Assembly: GCA_963747985.1 (NCBI GenBank)
Contig: CAVVHG010000012.1
Location: forward strand, 496,001-560,000
DNA length: 64,000 bases
From: JACADW01 sp963747985
Lineage (GTDB): Bacteria; Acidobacteriota; UBA6911
Reading direction: 5' to 3'
Part shown: positions 45,823 through 55,085 of the stretch, one piece after another
Layout of the letters: each line of letters begins with the position of its first letter
Numbering within the stretch: position 1 is the first letter of the stretch
Notes under the pieces: model-generated
Told to the model about the DNA's origin: nothing
The model's input: the letters and a program-made list of their open reading frames with translations, nothing else
Database searches by the model: none
Made by a program: the position numbers and the translations under genes

Positions 45823-46407
45823 ATGAGGACGTTCATTCTACTCGCCGCGATACTGCTTCTTGCCTCCGCGCCTGGGTATGCCCAGGATGAGATCCCGAGG
45901 TTCGAGGTTGCAGGGATGTTCAATCTCCTGCGCGCCGATATCGATGTGCTCGGTAATCAGACCATGTACGGATATGGAGCAGGCGCACAGGTAAACGCCA
46001 ATGAATACTTCAGCCTGGTTGCCGAATGGTCCGCCGCTCACGGCTCCTCCGGACCGACGGAGATTTTCCAGTCAGGGACGACCTACGAGATCCCCCTGGT
46101 CGATACCAGGGTCCAGACGATTTTGGCCGGGCCGCGCCTCTACCGTCGCAAGCGTGCCCTCAACATGTTCGCCCATTTCCTGGTGGGGGCAGGGACAAAC
46201 AAGATTGACTACAATTTCGGTTCATATACGAAATGGCAATTTGCCTTTGCCCTTGGTGGGGGCGTGGATGTAAACGTGGGCAAGCGCTTTGCCATCCGTC
46301 TTGCGCAATTCGATTGGTTGCCGGTGCGATCAGATCTCCAACTGGAGGGAGCCGGCAGTTTCTTTAACAACTGGCGCTACCAGGCGGGCGGCGTCATCAA
46401 GTTTTGA
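45823..46407 (+). CDS. Small outer-membrane beta-barrel protein
   Basis: 194 residues. Signal peptide MRTFILLAAILLLASAPGYA (cut before QDE). The mature part shows alternating amphipathic strands typical of an 8-stranded OmpA/OmpW-like barrel (MYGYGAGAQVNANEYFSLVA, FAFALGGGVDVNVGKRFAIR) and ends in a terminal Phe (GGVIKF), the usual BAM signal. It lies between the two kelch genes with an ACAGGAGAG site. A decayed N-terminal copy is at 40454-40599. It may tether or export the neighbouring kelch proteins, but this is conjecture. Confidence 0.8.
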   Translation: MRTFILLAAILLLASAPGYAQDEIPRFEVAGMFNLLRADIDVLGNQTMYGYGAGAQVNANEYFSLVAEWSAAHGSSGPTEIFQSGTTYEIPLVDTRVQTILAGPRLYRRKRALNMFAHFLVGAGTNKIDYNFGSYTKWQFAFALGGGVDVNVGKRFAIRLAQFDWLPVRSDLQLEGAGSFFNNWRYQAGGVIKF

Positions 46408-46422
46408 TGCGTACACTGGTGT

Positions 46423-46485
46423 CTTCACCATTCGTTTACAAAAGTCCTGGGCCTCACAATAAGCGCTTTGCTCTGGCCCGGTATG
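46423..46485. repeat. Conserved upstream element, copy 3
   Basis: Third copy of the element at 36651-36713 and 40623-40685, starting 16 bp after the beta-barrel stop and about 65 bp before the second kelch gene. It keeps TTTACAAAAGTCCTGGG and AATAAGCGCTTTGC. Confidence 0.7.
46424..46439 (-). promoter_or_regulatory. CpxR-box-like site upstream of kelch gene 2
   Basis: On the minus strand GTAAA, six bases, GTGAA (plus-strand TTCAC 46424-46428 and TTTAC 46435-46439), one mismatch from the perfect repeat at 36652-36667 and 112-127 bp upstream of the ATG. Confidence 0.5.
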
Positions 46486-46550
46486 GTTTGCTTCTTGGTC
46501 GAGGCCGATTACCTGCCTTGGCTCGCAGGAATCCCACGGGGGTCGTAGAC

Positions 46551-49500
46551 ATGTTTGCAGAAAGCAGGATCAGAATTCACCTACTCGTATTGGCCCTTGG
46601 TCTCACTCTGTCCGCGGTCACCCCCCGGGTTTTCGGCCAGATTCGATCCTTCGCGAAGGTCGACCCGAATGCGGCCGCGACGAACCGCTCGGCGGAAATC
46701 TATGATGTCGACAGGGACCTTTTCACGCCGGTCAGCAAGGCGATGGTCGCCGCCCGGAGTTCGCACGTGGCAACATTGCTGCAGAATGCGAAGGTTCTCA
46801 TAACGGGTGGCTACAATGGCGGCTACCTCGCCACCGCTGAGCTCTACGATCCCGACCTCGGTACTTTTGTTGCCACATCCGGAGAAATGACTGCCGCCCG
46901 GGCGGAGCACGCCGCCACCGCACTCGAGAACGGTCGTGTTCTGGTGACCGGAGGGAACAGCGGAACCACGATCCTCAGCAGCGCGGAGATCTACGACCCC
47001 ACCGAGGACAGATTCGCTGCCACAAGCTCATCTCTCGTTGCGGCGCGGAGCGGTCACACCGCAACCCTGCTGTCGGACGGGACAGTGTTGATTGTCGGCG
47101 GTTACAACGGCAGCAGTTATCTCAGCTCAGCTGAGATTTACAGTCCGACAGCGGCGACCTTCACGGCGACGGGATCGATGAACACGGCAAGAACGGGCCA
47201 CACGGCGACTCTTCTATCCGACGGCAGGGTTCTGATTGTCGGCGGCCGCAATAGCGGCTACCTGAGTTCAACGGAAATATACGATCCGGATACGAAAGCA
47301 TTCACCACTGCGTCCGCCATGACAACGTCCCGCCGTGGGCACTCCGCGACCCTGCTGTCGAGCGGCAAGGTCCTGATTGCCGGTGGCTTCAACGGGTCTT
47401 ATCTGAATTCTGCCGAAGTGTTCGATCCTGCGACCGGCCAATCCACGACTGTCTCGAGCGGCATGGCGGCGGCGCGGGAAGGACATGCGGCAGTGCTGCT
47501 GTCCGGCGGCAAGGTGCTGTTAACGGGCGGCCGCAACAGTGGCTACCTGGCCACGGCAGAATTGTATGACCCCGCGACCGGCACTTTTGCCGCAGCTGCA
47601 AATTCGATGGCGGTCGCGCGTCAACTGCACTCGGCGACAGGACTCACCGACGGCAAAATCCTCGTTGCCGGAGGGCTGAACACGAGCCTGCTGACTTTCG
47701 ATGTAGATACCAGCAGTACCGACAATGAAGCCCCGAACATTGTCATGTCGAACGACTCCAGCACCGGTTTTGTGGCGTACACAGGTTCCGGAGTCGTCGT
47801 GGCGTTTTCAACCGCCACGGGTGAGGTTCTGAAAAGAATCCAGACCGGTGGCCACCCGGCGTATGAGACACCCACACCCGATGGGAAGACCCTTGCGGTG
47901 GTTTCTGTTCAGGACAACAAGATCTTTCTGATCGACATGCAGGCACTGACGCTCCAATCCACATTTACCTTCGAAGGCGCGAAGTACGCAGGGTTCGGGT
48001 ACGGAAGCATCATCACGCTTTCCCCCGATGGGCAGTACGGCTACGTCTCCTCCACCGGAACAGGGGAAGTGCTCAAGTTCAGCATGGCGACCGGAGAGGA
48101 ATCCGGCCGGTTGAAAGGCTTACAGTCGCCTGCCCAGATCACGGTAACGCCGGATGGAGCGACGCTGTTGGTCGTGGATGTCGAGGCAGTGGAACTGGTC
48201 TTCGCGGACGCAGGAGCGATGACACGCAAGTCCACCATTGACCCGACAGACACGATATCGGGCGTGACCCTGAGCATATACAACAAGGCCGTGCTGGATT
48301 CCGCGGGAGCATCTGCGATCCTCCCGGTACGGAGTTCGTCTGGAGGCGAAAATTCGGGGTCGATAATTGTCTTCAGCGTCCCGTCAGGTGAAATTCTCTA
48401 CAGCGGAACCATCGGGGTCGAGCCTGGTTTTGCGGGGCTGAGGCCAAACGGGCAGGACTGGGTTGTTCTCAACAAGTCCAGCATATCGCTCGTCACGGTC
48501 ACTGATCCGGGTGCACACCAGGAAATCACAAGCGCCGAGGGATCACCGTTGGGCTCGGCGAACATAGCCTTTTCGCCGGACTCAACTTCTGCGTACTACG
48601 TCTCTTCGACCAAAGACCTGGTTTTTCAGCACAACCTTTCGAGCCAGGGAGTGGTCGGGCAGGTACTGGTCGGGGACTCGCCGAACAAGGGCCTGGAACA
48701 GCCCGTCACCGTGGCGGTCACCCCGAACGGTAAAACGGTCGCCGCACTGGAATTCATCGGCAATAAGGTCGACCTGATCAAGCAAGTCACAGCGCTCGAG
48801 GGCGCCAGGTTCGTGCTCTCCGGGAACCAGTTTTCCGGTGTCAGTCTTCTGAACCTGTCAGATCAAACAACCACCTTTACTGTCTATGCACTTGACAACG
48901 ACGGTGAGGTCATTTCCGCGGACGACCTGGTAAACCCGGTCGAGATCGTATTGCCTGCCAACGGCCAGATTTCAGCGGCGATCTCCGACATCTTCAATCT
49001 TGATCCGACGACGGACCACACGGGCAGGCTTGAGGTTTTTGCTGAACAGCCACGAGTGGCCGGGTACATCTCGAGCGGGCAGATCGAAGCAACATGGTTC
49101 GGATACTACCTGAGCCGGATGGATGGATCGGTGATGTTCACCAGGCAACTCTATGACTGGGTCATCCCGGAGGTCGTGACTGCGAGCGAGAAGCCTGTCC
49201 AGTTTGACTTCGTCAGCAGCAATTACTCGACGCAGACTTACGACCTGAAGCACTACACGCAGGACGGGACGCTCGCGGAAGAAAAGACCGACATCACCGC
49301 GTACCCGAGTAAACGTGTCGAACAGACATTCTCCGATCTTTTCAGTTCATCCGGCACCAGGACAGTCCTCATTGCGGGCGGTCAGAAAAACAGCCTGACA
49401 ACGTTCAGCTCGGCAGAGTTGCTTGATACGACCGGTCTGAGGTTCAGCACCACGGGATCGTTGAAGACACCGCGCCGGGGGCACTCGGCCACTCTGCTGT

Positions 49501-51155
49501 TTAACAATAAGGCGCTGGTTGCAGGAGGTGAGAACGGCAGCACGGTCCTGAACACCGCTGAAACGTACGATATCACCGCGGGGACATTCACGGCAACGAC
49601 GGGCACAATGACCGCGAGCCGCAAACACCATACTGCGACTCTCCTTGAGAGCGGCAAGGTATTGATTGCGGGAGGCGAGGATGCGAGTTCAGCAAGTTCG
49701 GCTGCGGAGCTATACGACCCGGACGCAGGGACGTTCACCCGCACGGCGGGTTCCATGTCCAATGCCAGGATTGCGCACACGGCCACGATCCTGCCCAGCG
49801 GTAAGGTACTGATTGCAGGAGGAATGAGCGGAAACGCCGCCATCGCGCAGAGTGAACTGTTCAATCCGGAAACGGGACTGTTCGAATCGACCGGAACGAT
49901 GAAATCGGCGCGCGGCTACCACACCGCCACGCGGCTCGTGGACGGCCGGATCCTTCTGGCAGGAGGATACACCGGCACTGATTACCTGAAGACGGCCGAG
50001 ATTTACGACCCTAAGACGGGAACATGCACGGCGACGGCGGGGAGCATGGCTGCACAACGAGGCCATCACACGGCAACTCTGCTTTCGGACGGCACGGTTC
50101 TTCTTGCCGGGGGCTCTGATGCGAATGGTGCGGTCCAGACAGCGGAGCTGTACGATCCATTCAGCGATACGTTTACGTATGCAGCGGAACGGATGACCTC
50201 GCCAAGGACCGGGCACACTGCAACGCTGATTTCCAAAGATGAAGTTGTGTTGATAGGGGGCACCGACGGCAGCAACGCGCTGGATACGGCGGAAATCTAC
50301 GACGTCGCCTCCCGTTCTTTCACGGCTGTCACGAAGACCCTGGGTGCAGCTCGCTACAACCAAACGGCGACGGCTCTGCAGTACGGCGGCGAAGGATATG
50401 TGCGGGCCACATGCAAGCAGGGTCTCCTGTTCACGGAGCTTTACAGCTCGACCGAGGACAACGCGGTCATGAACGGCATCGACGTGAACAGGTATGCCGG
50501 GGTCACCAGGCTCTACTCGCCGCAATTTGCCAACATCGGTTCGTTCAAGACCTACCTGAACCTGATAAATGCGAATCCGACTCTGGACGCTCAGGTGACG
50601 ATATCGCTTCATGCCCCCGACGGACGTGTTTTGGGCGACTCCCTGTACTACACGATACCGCGCAACGCAAAGCTGCGTGGTGACCTCAATGACCTGTTCG
50701 TGCGGAACCCTGCGGCCCGGAACGCGCAGGGATGGCTCGAAGTCTCGAGCTCCGTTGATCGCGTTGTGGGCACGGTCAGTTTCAACAACAGCGACGACAC
50801 ATTCCTGACCTCGTATGAGCTGTCCGGCACTCCGCTCAAGTCATTCGTGTTTCCGTTGACGACGGAAGACAGCCAGTATCAGACCGCAATTGCGATTCTA
50901 AACGCGAACGATGTCGCGACTGCCGTCACGCTCGAACTCTGGGACCCCGACGGCTCTATGGATCAGAGTGCGGTTCTGATCCTGCAACCCCACGAAAGAA
51001 TAGCTCAGTACCTGAGCGATCTGTTTCCGGGGATGCAAGCGCGAGTTGCGGGGAATGTCCGGATCCGATCGGAGCAGCCGGTGCACGGCTTGAGCCTGAT
51101 AAACGACCGTGAGCTCCATTTCCTGGCAGCAGTGCCAGCGATTCCCTATCCATAG
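46551..51155 (+). CDS. Giant secreted protein with two nested kelch arrays (kelch protein 2)
   Basis: 1,534 residues from ATG 46551 with a signal peptide (cut near VFG-QIR). The domain order equals kelch protein 1: seven kelch motifs after KVDPN (about 46689-47690), a YVTN-like propeller, beta-sandwich repeats, a second seven-motif kelch array (about 49350-50385) inside the second sandwich repeat, and the same ending (LAAVPAIPYP). Motifs include VLIVGGYNG, VLIAGGFNG and VLLAGGSDA. An upstream in-frame start at 46404 lies inside the upstream element and lacks a signal peptide, so 46551 is preferred. A 59-bp stretch is identical to kelch gene 1. Confidence 0.85.
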   Translation: MFAESRIRIHLLVLALGLTLSAVTPRVFGQIRSFAKVDPNAAATNRSAEIYDVDRDLFTPVSKAMVAARSSHVATLLQNAKVLITGGYNGGYLATAELYDPDLGTFVATSGEMTAARAEHAATALENGRVLVTGGNSGTTILSSAEIYDPTEDRFAATSSSLVAARSGHTATLLSDGTVLIVGGYNGSSYLSSAEIYSPTAATFTATGSMNTARTGHTATLLSDGRVLIVGGRNSGYLSSTEIYDPDTKAFTTASAMTTSRRGHSATLLSSGKVLIAGGFNGSYLNSAEVFDPATGQSTTVSSGMAAAREGHAAVLLSGGKVLLTGGRNSGYLATAELYDPATGTFAAAANSMAVARQLHSATGLTDGKILVAGGLNTSLLTFDVDTSSTDNEAPNIVMSNDSSTGFVAYTGSGVVVAFSTATGEVLKRIQTGGHPAYETPTPDGKTLAVVSVQDNKIFLIDMQALTLQSTFTFEGAKYAGFGYGSIITLSPDGQYGYVSSTGTGEVLKFSMATGEESGRLKGLQSPAQITVTPDGATLLVVDVEAVELVFADAGAMTRKSTIDPTDTISGVTLSIYNKAVLDSAGASAILPVRSSSGGENSGSIIVFSVPSGEILYSGTIGVEPGFAGLRPNGQDWVVLNKSSISLVTVTDPGAHQEITSAEGSPLGSANIAFSPDSTSAYYVSSTKDLVFQHNLSSQGVVGQVLVGDSPNKGLEQPVTVAVTPNGKTVAALEFIGNKVDLIKQVTALEGARFVLSGNQFSGVSLLNLSDQTTTFTVYALDNDGEVISADDLVNPVEIVLPANGQISAAISDIFNLDPTTDHTGRLEVFAEQPRVAGYISSGQIEATWFGYYLSRMDGSVMFTRQLYDWVIPEVVTASEKPVQFDFVSSNYSTQTYDLKHYTQDGTLAEEKTDITAYPSKRVEQTFSDLFSSSGTRTVLIAGGQKNSLTTFSSAELLDTTGLRFSTTGSLKTPRRGHSATLLFNNKALVAGGENGSTVLNTAETYDITAGTFTATTGTMTASRKHHTATLLESGKVLIAGGEDASSASSAAELYDPDAGTFTRTAGSMSNARIAHTATILPSGKVLIAGGMSGNAAIAQSELFNPETGLFESTGTMKSARGYHTATRLVDGRILLAGGYTGTDYLKTAEIYDPKTGTCTATAGSMAAQRGHHTATLLSDGTVLLAGGSDANGAVQTAELYDPFSDTFTYAAERMTSPRTGHTATLISKDEVVLIGGTDGSNALDTAEIYDVASRSFTAVTKTLGAARYNQTATALQYGGEGYVRATCKQGLLFTELYSSTEDNAVMNGIDVNRYAGVTRLYSPQFANIGSFKTYLNLINANPTLDAQVTISLHAPDGRVLGDSLYYTIPRNAKLRGDLNDLFVRNPAARNAQGWLEVSSSVDRVVGTVSFNNSDDTFLTSYELSGTPLKSFVFPLTTEDSQYQTAIAILNANDVATAVTLELWDPDGSMDQSAVLILQPHERIAQYLSDLFPGMQARVAGNVRIRSEQPVHGLSLINDRELHFLAAVPAIPYP

Positions 51156-51261
51156 GGAACAACGGAGGTCCGGTAGCTTTCAGGTGCGGAGAAAAACGGG
51201 CCAGTCGCGTCAGGGTGATGCGGCAAGGACACGGGGCTCGCCGCCATCTTTTCAGCGCAGG

Positions 51262-53346
51262 TCAGCGCTTCTCAACCGTGCTCTGAAGAGCGTGCGGTGG
51301 GGATTCGTCGAGCAATCCGCCCAAAGCGGCCGGGTTCGTGACCGGCACTCCGCAGACGCTGTCTCGGCAAACGTAGGCTGTCGGCCTGCCTCCGACCGGA
51401 GTCTTCCCCGAAAGTAACGGCGGGGTACCGTCCTGACCGCAAGCCACGACACTGTTTGGCAAGTATCTCCCGGACACCTCGCCCAGCAGCATCTGCGTAG
51501 CCGCGTCCTGCGGGTCCCCGATGATCGCGATCTCGCGCACGGGTGCCAGGAAGAAGTCCAGGGCGCAGAGGAAGTTGCTGAACGACTGCGGATGAAGTGT
51601 CATGGAGGCCGCCATCGGTTCGAGCACGGCGCGGGCTCTGGAAGCCCACTGTTCTTCGGTCGTGAGCTTCCATAAGCGCAGGAAGGCGCCGGCGACAACC
51701 GAGCTTCCCGACGGTACTGCGCCGTCGTAGGACTCCCTCGGACGGTGGATCAACGGCTCGTGTTCGCGCGACGTGTAATAGAATCCTGTCCCTTGTTCGT
51801 CGGTGAAGATTTCCACGACCACGTTCGCCAGCCCGATCGCTTCTTCGAGCCAGCGTGGATCGAAGGTTGCCTCGTACAGGGACACCAGCCCGTCGATCAC
51901 GAAAGCATAGTCTTCCAGATATGCACCAATCCGGGCGTTCCCGTCCCTGTAGCTCCTCAACAGCCGGCCTTCCCGCCTGGCTCTGGCCAGGACGAACTCC
52001 GCCGCCGCGACTGCCGCGAGACGGTAGTCATGCCGGCCAAGGCCGCGCGCCGCTTCAGCAAAGCTCCTCAACATCAGCCCGTTCCAGGCCGTGAGGATCT
52101 TGTCGTCCCGACCGGGCCTGATCCTGCGGGCACGCTCCTGCAACAGCAGTTCTTTCCCCCGCCGGACGATCTCCAGCATCCGCTGCTCGGAGACGCCGTT
52201 CAGGCGCGCCACGAGCGCGACCGGGCGCGGAACGTTCAGGATGCTCCTGCCTTCGAAATTCCCATCCTCCGTTATGTCGAAATACCGGCAGAACAGGTCG
52301 CCTTCTTCCCGGCCGAGAGCCTTGAGCACCTCGTCCGGGCTCCAGAGGAAGAACTTGCCCTCATGGCCCTCGCTGTCTGCATCCTGGCTCGAATAGAAGC
52401 CCCCTTCCGGTGAAGTCATCTCGCGCAGGACATAGTCCAGTGTCTCTTCGACGATTCTTCGATAGAGGGATTTCCTGGTCAGCAGGTATGCATCCAGGTA
52501 TACACGGCTCAGGAGCGCATTGTCATAAAGCATTTTTTCGAAGTGCGGCACGAGCCAGCGGTTGTCGACCGAGTAACGGTGGAAACCGCCGCCCAACTGA
52601 TCGTAGACTCCGCCGCCGGCCATCTTGCCGAGCGTGTGCTCCACCGCTGCCCGGAACTTGCTTTCTCCCGTGCGCAGGTAAGACCGCAAAAGAAATGTCA
52701 GTGGCATCGAGGGTGGAAACTTGGGGGCCGGGCCAAAACCGCCTTCCCGGTCGTCATACGAGGCCATGAGCCGGTCGGCCGCGCTGTCCAGGATAGAAGT
52801 CGTCAGACCGTCCTCGTGCATTCCGATTTCAGCGGAAGTCCGCAACGCGGCGACAATCGCCGATGCGTCGTTTCGGATCTGCTCCCTCTTTTCCATGTAG
52901 GCCCGCGCCACGCTCATGAGCACACGCGGGAACCCGGCCATGCCTCTGCGGTCCTCCGGAGGGAAGTAGGTGCCGCCATAGAAAGGAATCTGCTCGGGGG
53001 TCAGGAAGACGGTCATGGGCCATCCTCCGCCTCCCGTCATCATCTGGACCGCAGCCATGTAGATGGCGTCCAGATCGGGTCGCTCCTCCCGGTCGACCTT
53101 GATGTTGATGAAGTGCGCATTCATGATGCTCGCGATCGCCTCGTTTTCGAACGATTCGCGTTCCATGACATGGCACCAGTGGCAGGCCGAATAGCCGACG
53201 CTGAGAAGGATGGGCTTGTCCTCATCCCGTGCACGTAGCAGCGCTTCCTCACACCAGGGGTACCAGTCGACCGGGTTGTGCGCATGCTGAAGCAGATACG
53301 GACTGGTCTCGTTCACCAGGTGGTTGGTGTGCTTCTGTTCCGCCAT
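51262..53346 (-). CDS. YyaL-like thioredoxin-domain protein (DUF255, N-acylglucosamine 2-epimerase-like)
   Basis: 694 residues. The N-terminal thioredoxin-like domain (~1-165) begins NHLVNETSPYLLQHAHNPVD and has the motif SACHWCHVMERESF with CxxC (Cys-His-Trp-Cys). The rest is an (alpha/alpha)-barrel like that of epimerases (LGGGFHRYSVDNRWLVPHFE, KILTAWNGLMLRSFAEA). This matches the conserved SSP411/YyaL family, whose biochemical role is not firmly known. It is convergent with kelch gene 2, and 51156-51261 holds nothing else recognisable. Confidence 0.93.
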   Translation of the reverse strand: MAEQKHTNHLVNETSPYLLQHAHNPVDWYPWCEEALLRARDEDKPILLSVGYSACHWCHVMERESFENEAIASIMNAHFINIKVDREERPDLDAIYMAAVQMMTGGGGWPMTVFLTPEQIPFYGGTYFPPEDRRGMAGFPRVLMSVARAYMEKREQIRNDASAIVAALRTSAEIGMHEDGLTTSILDSAADRLMASYDDREGGFGPAPKFPPSMPLTFLLRSYLRTGESKFRAAVEHTLGKMAGGGVYDQLGGGFHRYSVDNRWLVPHFEKMLYDNALLSRVYLDAYLLTRKSLYRRIVEETLDYVLREMTSPEGGFYSSQDADSEGHEGKFFLWSPDEVLKALGREEGDLFCRYFDITEDGNFEGRSILNVPRPVALVARLNGVSEQRMLEIVRRGKELLLQERARRIRPGRDDKILTAWNGLMLRSFAEAARGLGRHDYRLAAVAAAEFVLARARREGRLLRSYRDGNARIGAYLEDYAFVIDGLVSLYEATFDPRWLEEAIGLANVVVEIFTDEQGTGFYYTSREHEPLIHRPRESYDGAVPSGSSVVAGAFLRLWKLTTEEQWASRARAVLEPMAASMTLHPQSFSNFLCALDFFLAPVREIAIIGDPQDAATQMLLGEVSGRYLPNSVVACGQDGTPPLLSGKTPVGGRPTAYVCRDSVCGVPVTNPAALGGLLDESPPHALQSTVEKR

Positions 53347-53411
53347 ATACGAGCAGGTTAGCCGCCGGATCGACTCGGGTCAAGGCACCCCGAGCCTGTA
53401 AGATAACCGCT

Positions 53412-53554
53412 GTCGGAATCGGCATCGGGATCGGAATCGCTTTCGACTTCGTCCATGCCATGTCTCTGCGGCTGAGATCCGACTGTTTATCACCGAGAGT
53501 CGTCCGTCTTCTTTCGACCCCGAATCCGACTCCGATCCCGATACCTTTTCCGAC
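53412..53554. repeat. Imperfect inverted repeat of ATCGG-type low-complexity sequence
   Basis: Left arm 53412-53447 and right arm about 53519-53554 are inverted copies of a GTCGGAATCGG-type pattern with a shared core ATCGGGATCGGA. About 70 bp lies between. It fills most of the 288-bp gap between the YyaL-like and queF genes; no gene is evident there. Confidence 0.55.
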
Positions 53555-53634
53555 CCATGTATCTGTCACGCAAGCTCCGGATTTCCCGATTGCGACCGTG
53601 GAAAAACCCGCTCCGGGCCGTCCCCTTCGGGCCG

Positions 53635-54045
53635 TTACTTCTTGCGGGGGCGACGTCGCGGGCGAGTGTACCGCGCCTCGACCTTGCTGAGGATTCCGCC
53701 GCGAGGCGTGAATTCGCCGCGCACGGTCATGGACAAGGGATGGCAGGCAGCCACAAGGTCCCGCAAGATCCGGTTCACTGCGTTCTCGTAGAAGATGCCG
53801 AGGTTCCGGAAGGCGTTCATGTATTCCTTCAGCGACTTGAGCTCCAGGCACCATTTGTCCGGTGAATAGCACACGTAGATGGTCCCGAAATCGGGGAGTC
53901 CGGTCCGCGGACAGATCGCCGTGTATTCCGGGATGACGATCTCCACCTGGTATCCGGGATACTGATTCTCCCAGCACTCAACCCCCGGCAGTTTTTCTTC
54001 GATACCCGAGCGTGCGTGTTCAGCAGTGTACAGTCTCATACACAT
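53635..54045 (-). CDS. queF: NADPH-dependent 7-cyano-7-deazaguanine reductase (QueF)
   Basis: 136 residues. Type I (short) QueF: EYTAICPRTGLPDFGTIYVCY contains the catalytic Cys, followed by LELKSLKEYMNAFRN and the FYENAVN region. It reduces preQ0 to preQ1 in queuosine synthesis. The start may be ATG 54045 or 54039 (MRLYTAEHA). Its 5' region has two small hairpins (plus-strand 54054-54066 and 54075-54090). It is divergent from the winged-helix gene. Confidence 0.93.
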   Translation of the reverse strand: MCMRLYTAEHARSGIEEKLPGVECWENQYPGYQVEIVIPEYTAICPRTGLPDFGTIYVCYSPDKWCLELKSLKEYMNAFRNLGIFYENAVNRILRDLVAACHPLSMTVRGEFTPRGGILSKVEARYTRPRRRPRKK

Positions 54046-54263
54046 AACTTAGCACAAGCCCGGCTTGCACCAGGCCCGGTAATAGCCGGGATTACAGCCA
54101 CTGAATGAACGCCGGTTCCGCAGTGGAAGCGCGGCGTTCCTGCAGCAGGACTGCGGCAACTGCAATTGCTAAAGCGCGCAATATGTTCCGCCGATACAAG
54201 CTAGGAAGCCACGCGGGCTCCACTTTGTCTCGATCCCGCAGGATATTTAGTGAGTAAAAGCTT

Positions 54264-54989
54264 ATGCGAAACAAGACGCAGGACAGACTCCACCTGGCAT
54301 CGCCGCGCCTGAACGAAATGAAGCTCCTGCAGTGCCTGGCTGCCGATCCCGACATTACTCAAGCCGAGCTGGCCAGGCGGTGCGGTTTGTCTGTGGCAAT
54401 GGTCAACAACTACATGAAGGACCTCAGCGCCGCGGGCCTGATCGTGTATCGCCGCAAGAGCTCCAAGAATATTTCTTATCACCTGACCACGGCGGGCTCA
54501 ATGCGGGTCGAGGAGATCGGGCAGGAGTACTTGCAGGAGATGGTCGAGTCTTTCGGTATGGCCAAAGAGCGAATAAGGAATCTCATCCTTTCGCAACTGC
54601 CGCCGGGTCCGCTCCGCGTGGTGCTTTACGGCCTCGACGATCTTGCAGTTATTGCCTTCCATGCGCTGGACGATCGGGATCTCCGGATCGTGGGCGTGTG
54701 TGACGACGATCCCGGAAGGATCGGTCGTGAATGGTGTGGGCGCGAAATATCCAATCCGTCGCAGATCCGTTACCTGGCCCCGGATGCGGTGGTGATCTGC
54801 GACCGGATGCGCACCGAAGAGATCTATCGCGGCCTCCGCTACCTCCAGGAAAGAGGAATCCGCCTGGTCCGGCTTGACGCGAGGCCGGTACAGCGCTCAG
54901 AGGGCGACGCCAGTCTTCCCAACCCCCCGTCCGAGAGTTCGCGCGACGACGAGGAGGATAACCACGCCATTTCCGGCGGGCACCACTGA
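54264..54989 (+). CDS. Winged-helix regulator with Rossmann-like C-terminal domain
   Basis: 241 residues. The N-terminal wHTH (~15-80: LLQCLAADPDITQAELARRC, LSVAMVNNYMKDL) is of the MarR-like/LexA-like form. The C-terminal part (~108-205) resembles a nucleotide-binding or CoA-binding Rossmann fold (LRVVLYGLDDLAVIAFHAL, LRIVGVCDDDPGRIG, APDAVVICDRMRTEEIY), with an acidic tail. It may act as a ligand-sensing repressor comparable to Rex in layout, but the consensus Gly-rich loop is not fully kept (YGLDDLA). The target is unknown; the divergent queF region is one candidate. Confidence 0.7.
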   Translation: MRNKTQDRLHLASPRLNEMKLLQCLAADPDITQAELARRCGLSVAMVNNYMKDLSAAGLIVYRRKSSKNISYHLTTAGSMRVEEIGQEYLQEMVESFGMAKERIRNLILSQLPPGPLRVVLYGLDDLAVIAFHALDDRDLRIVGVCDDDPGRIGREWCGREISNPSQIRYLAPDAVVICDRMRTEEIYRGLRYLQERGIRLVRLDARPVQRSEGDASLPNPPSESSRDDEEDNHAISGGHH

Positions 54990-55085
54990 GCACGCCGCCG
55001 GTCCGATTCGCAAACACCGGTTTCCCACCAGCGCATCGTGCTGCGGTCATTGTGAAACCTCCCCCGTCATGATAAACAATGGACC

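Noticed and set aside
40988..51155. CRISPR or tandem DNA repeat array
   Set aside because: The periodicity is at protein level (kelch motifs of about 50 residues) with divergent codons; there are no short identical repeats with spacers.
54046..54100. preQ1 riboswitch upstream of queF
   Set aside because: Two small hairpins are present, but I could not match the conserved preQ1-I or preQ1-II core; a covariance search of this leader would decide.
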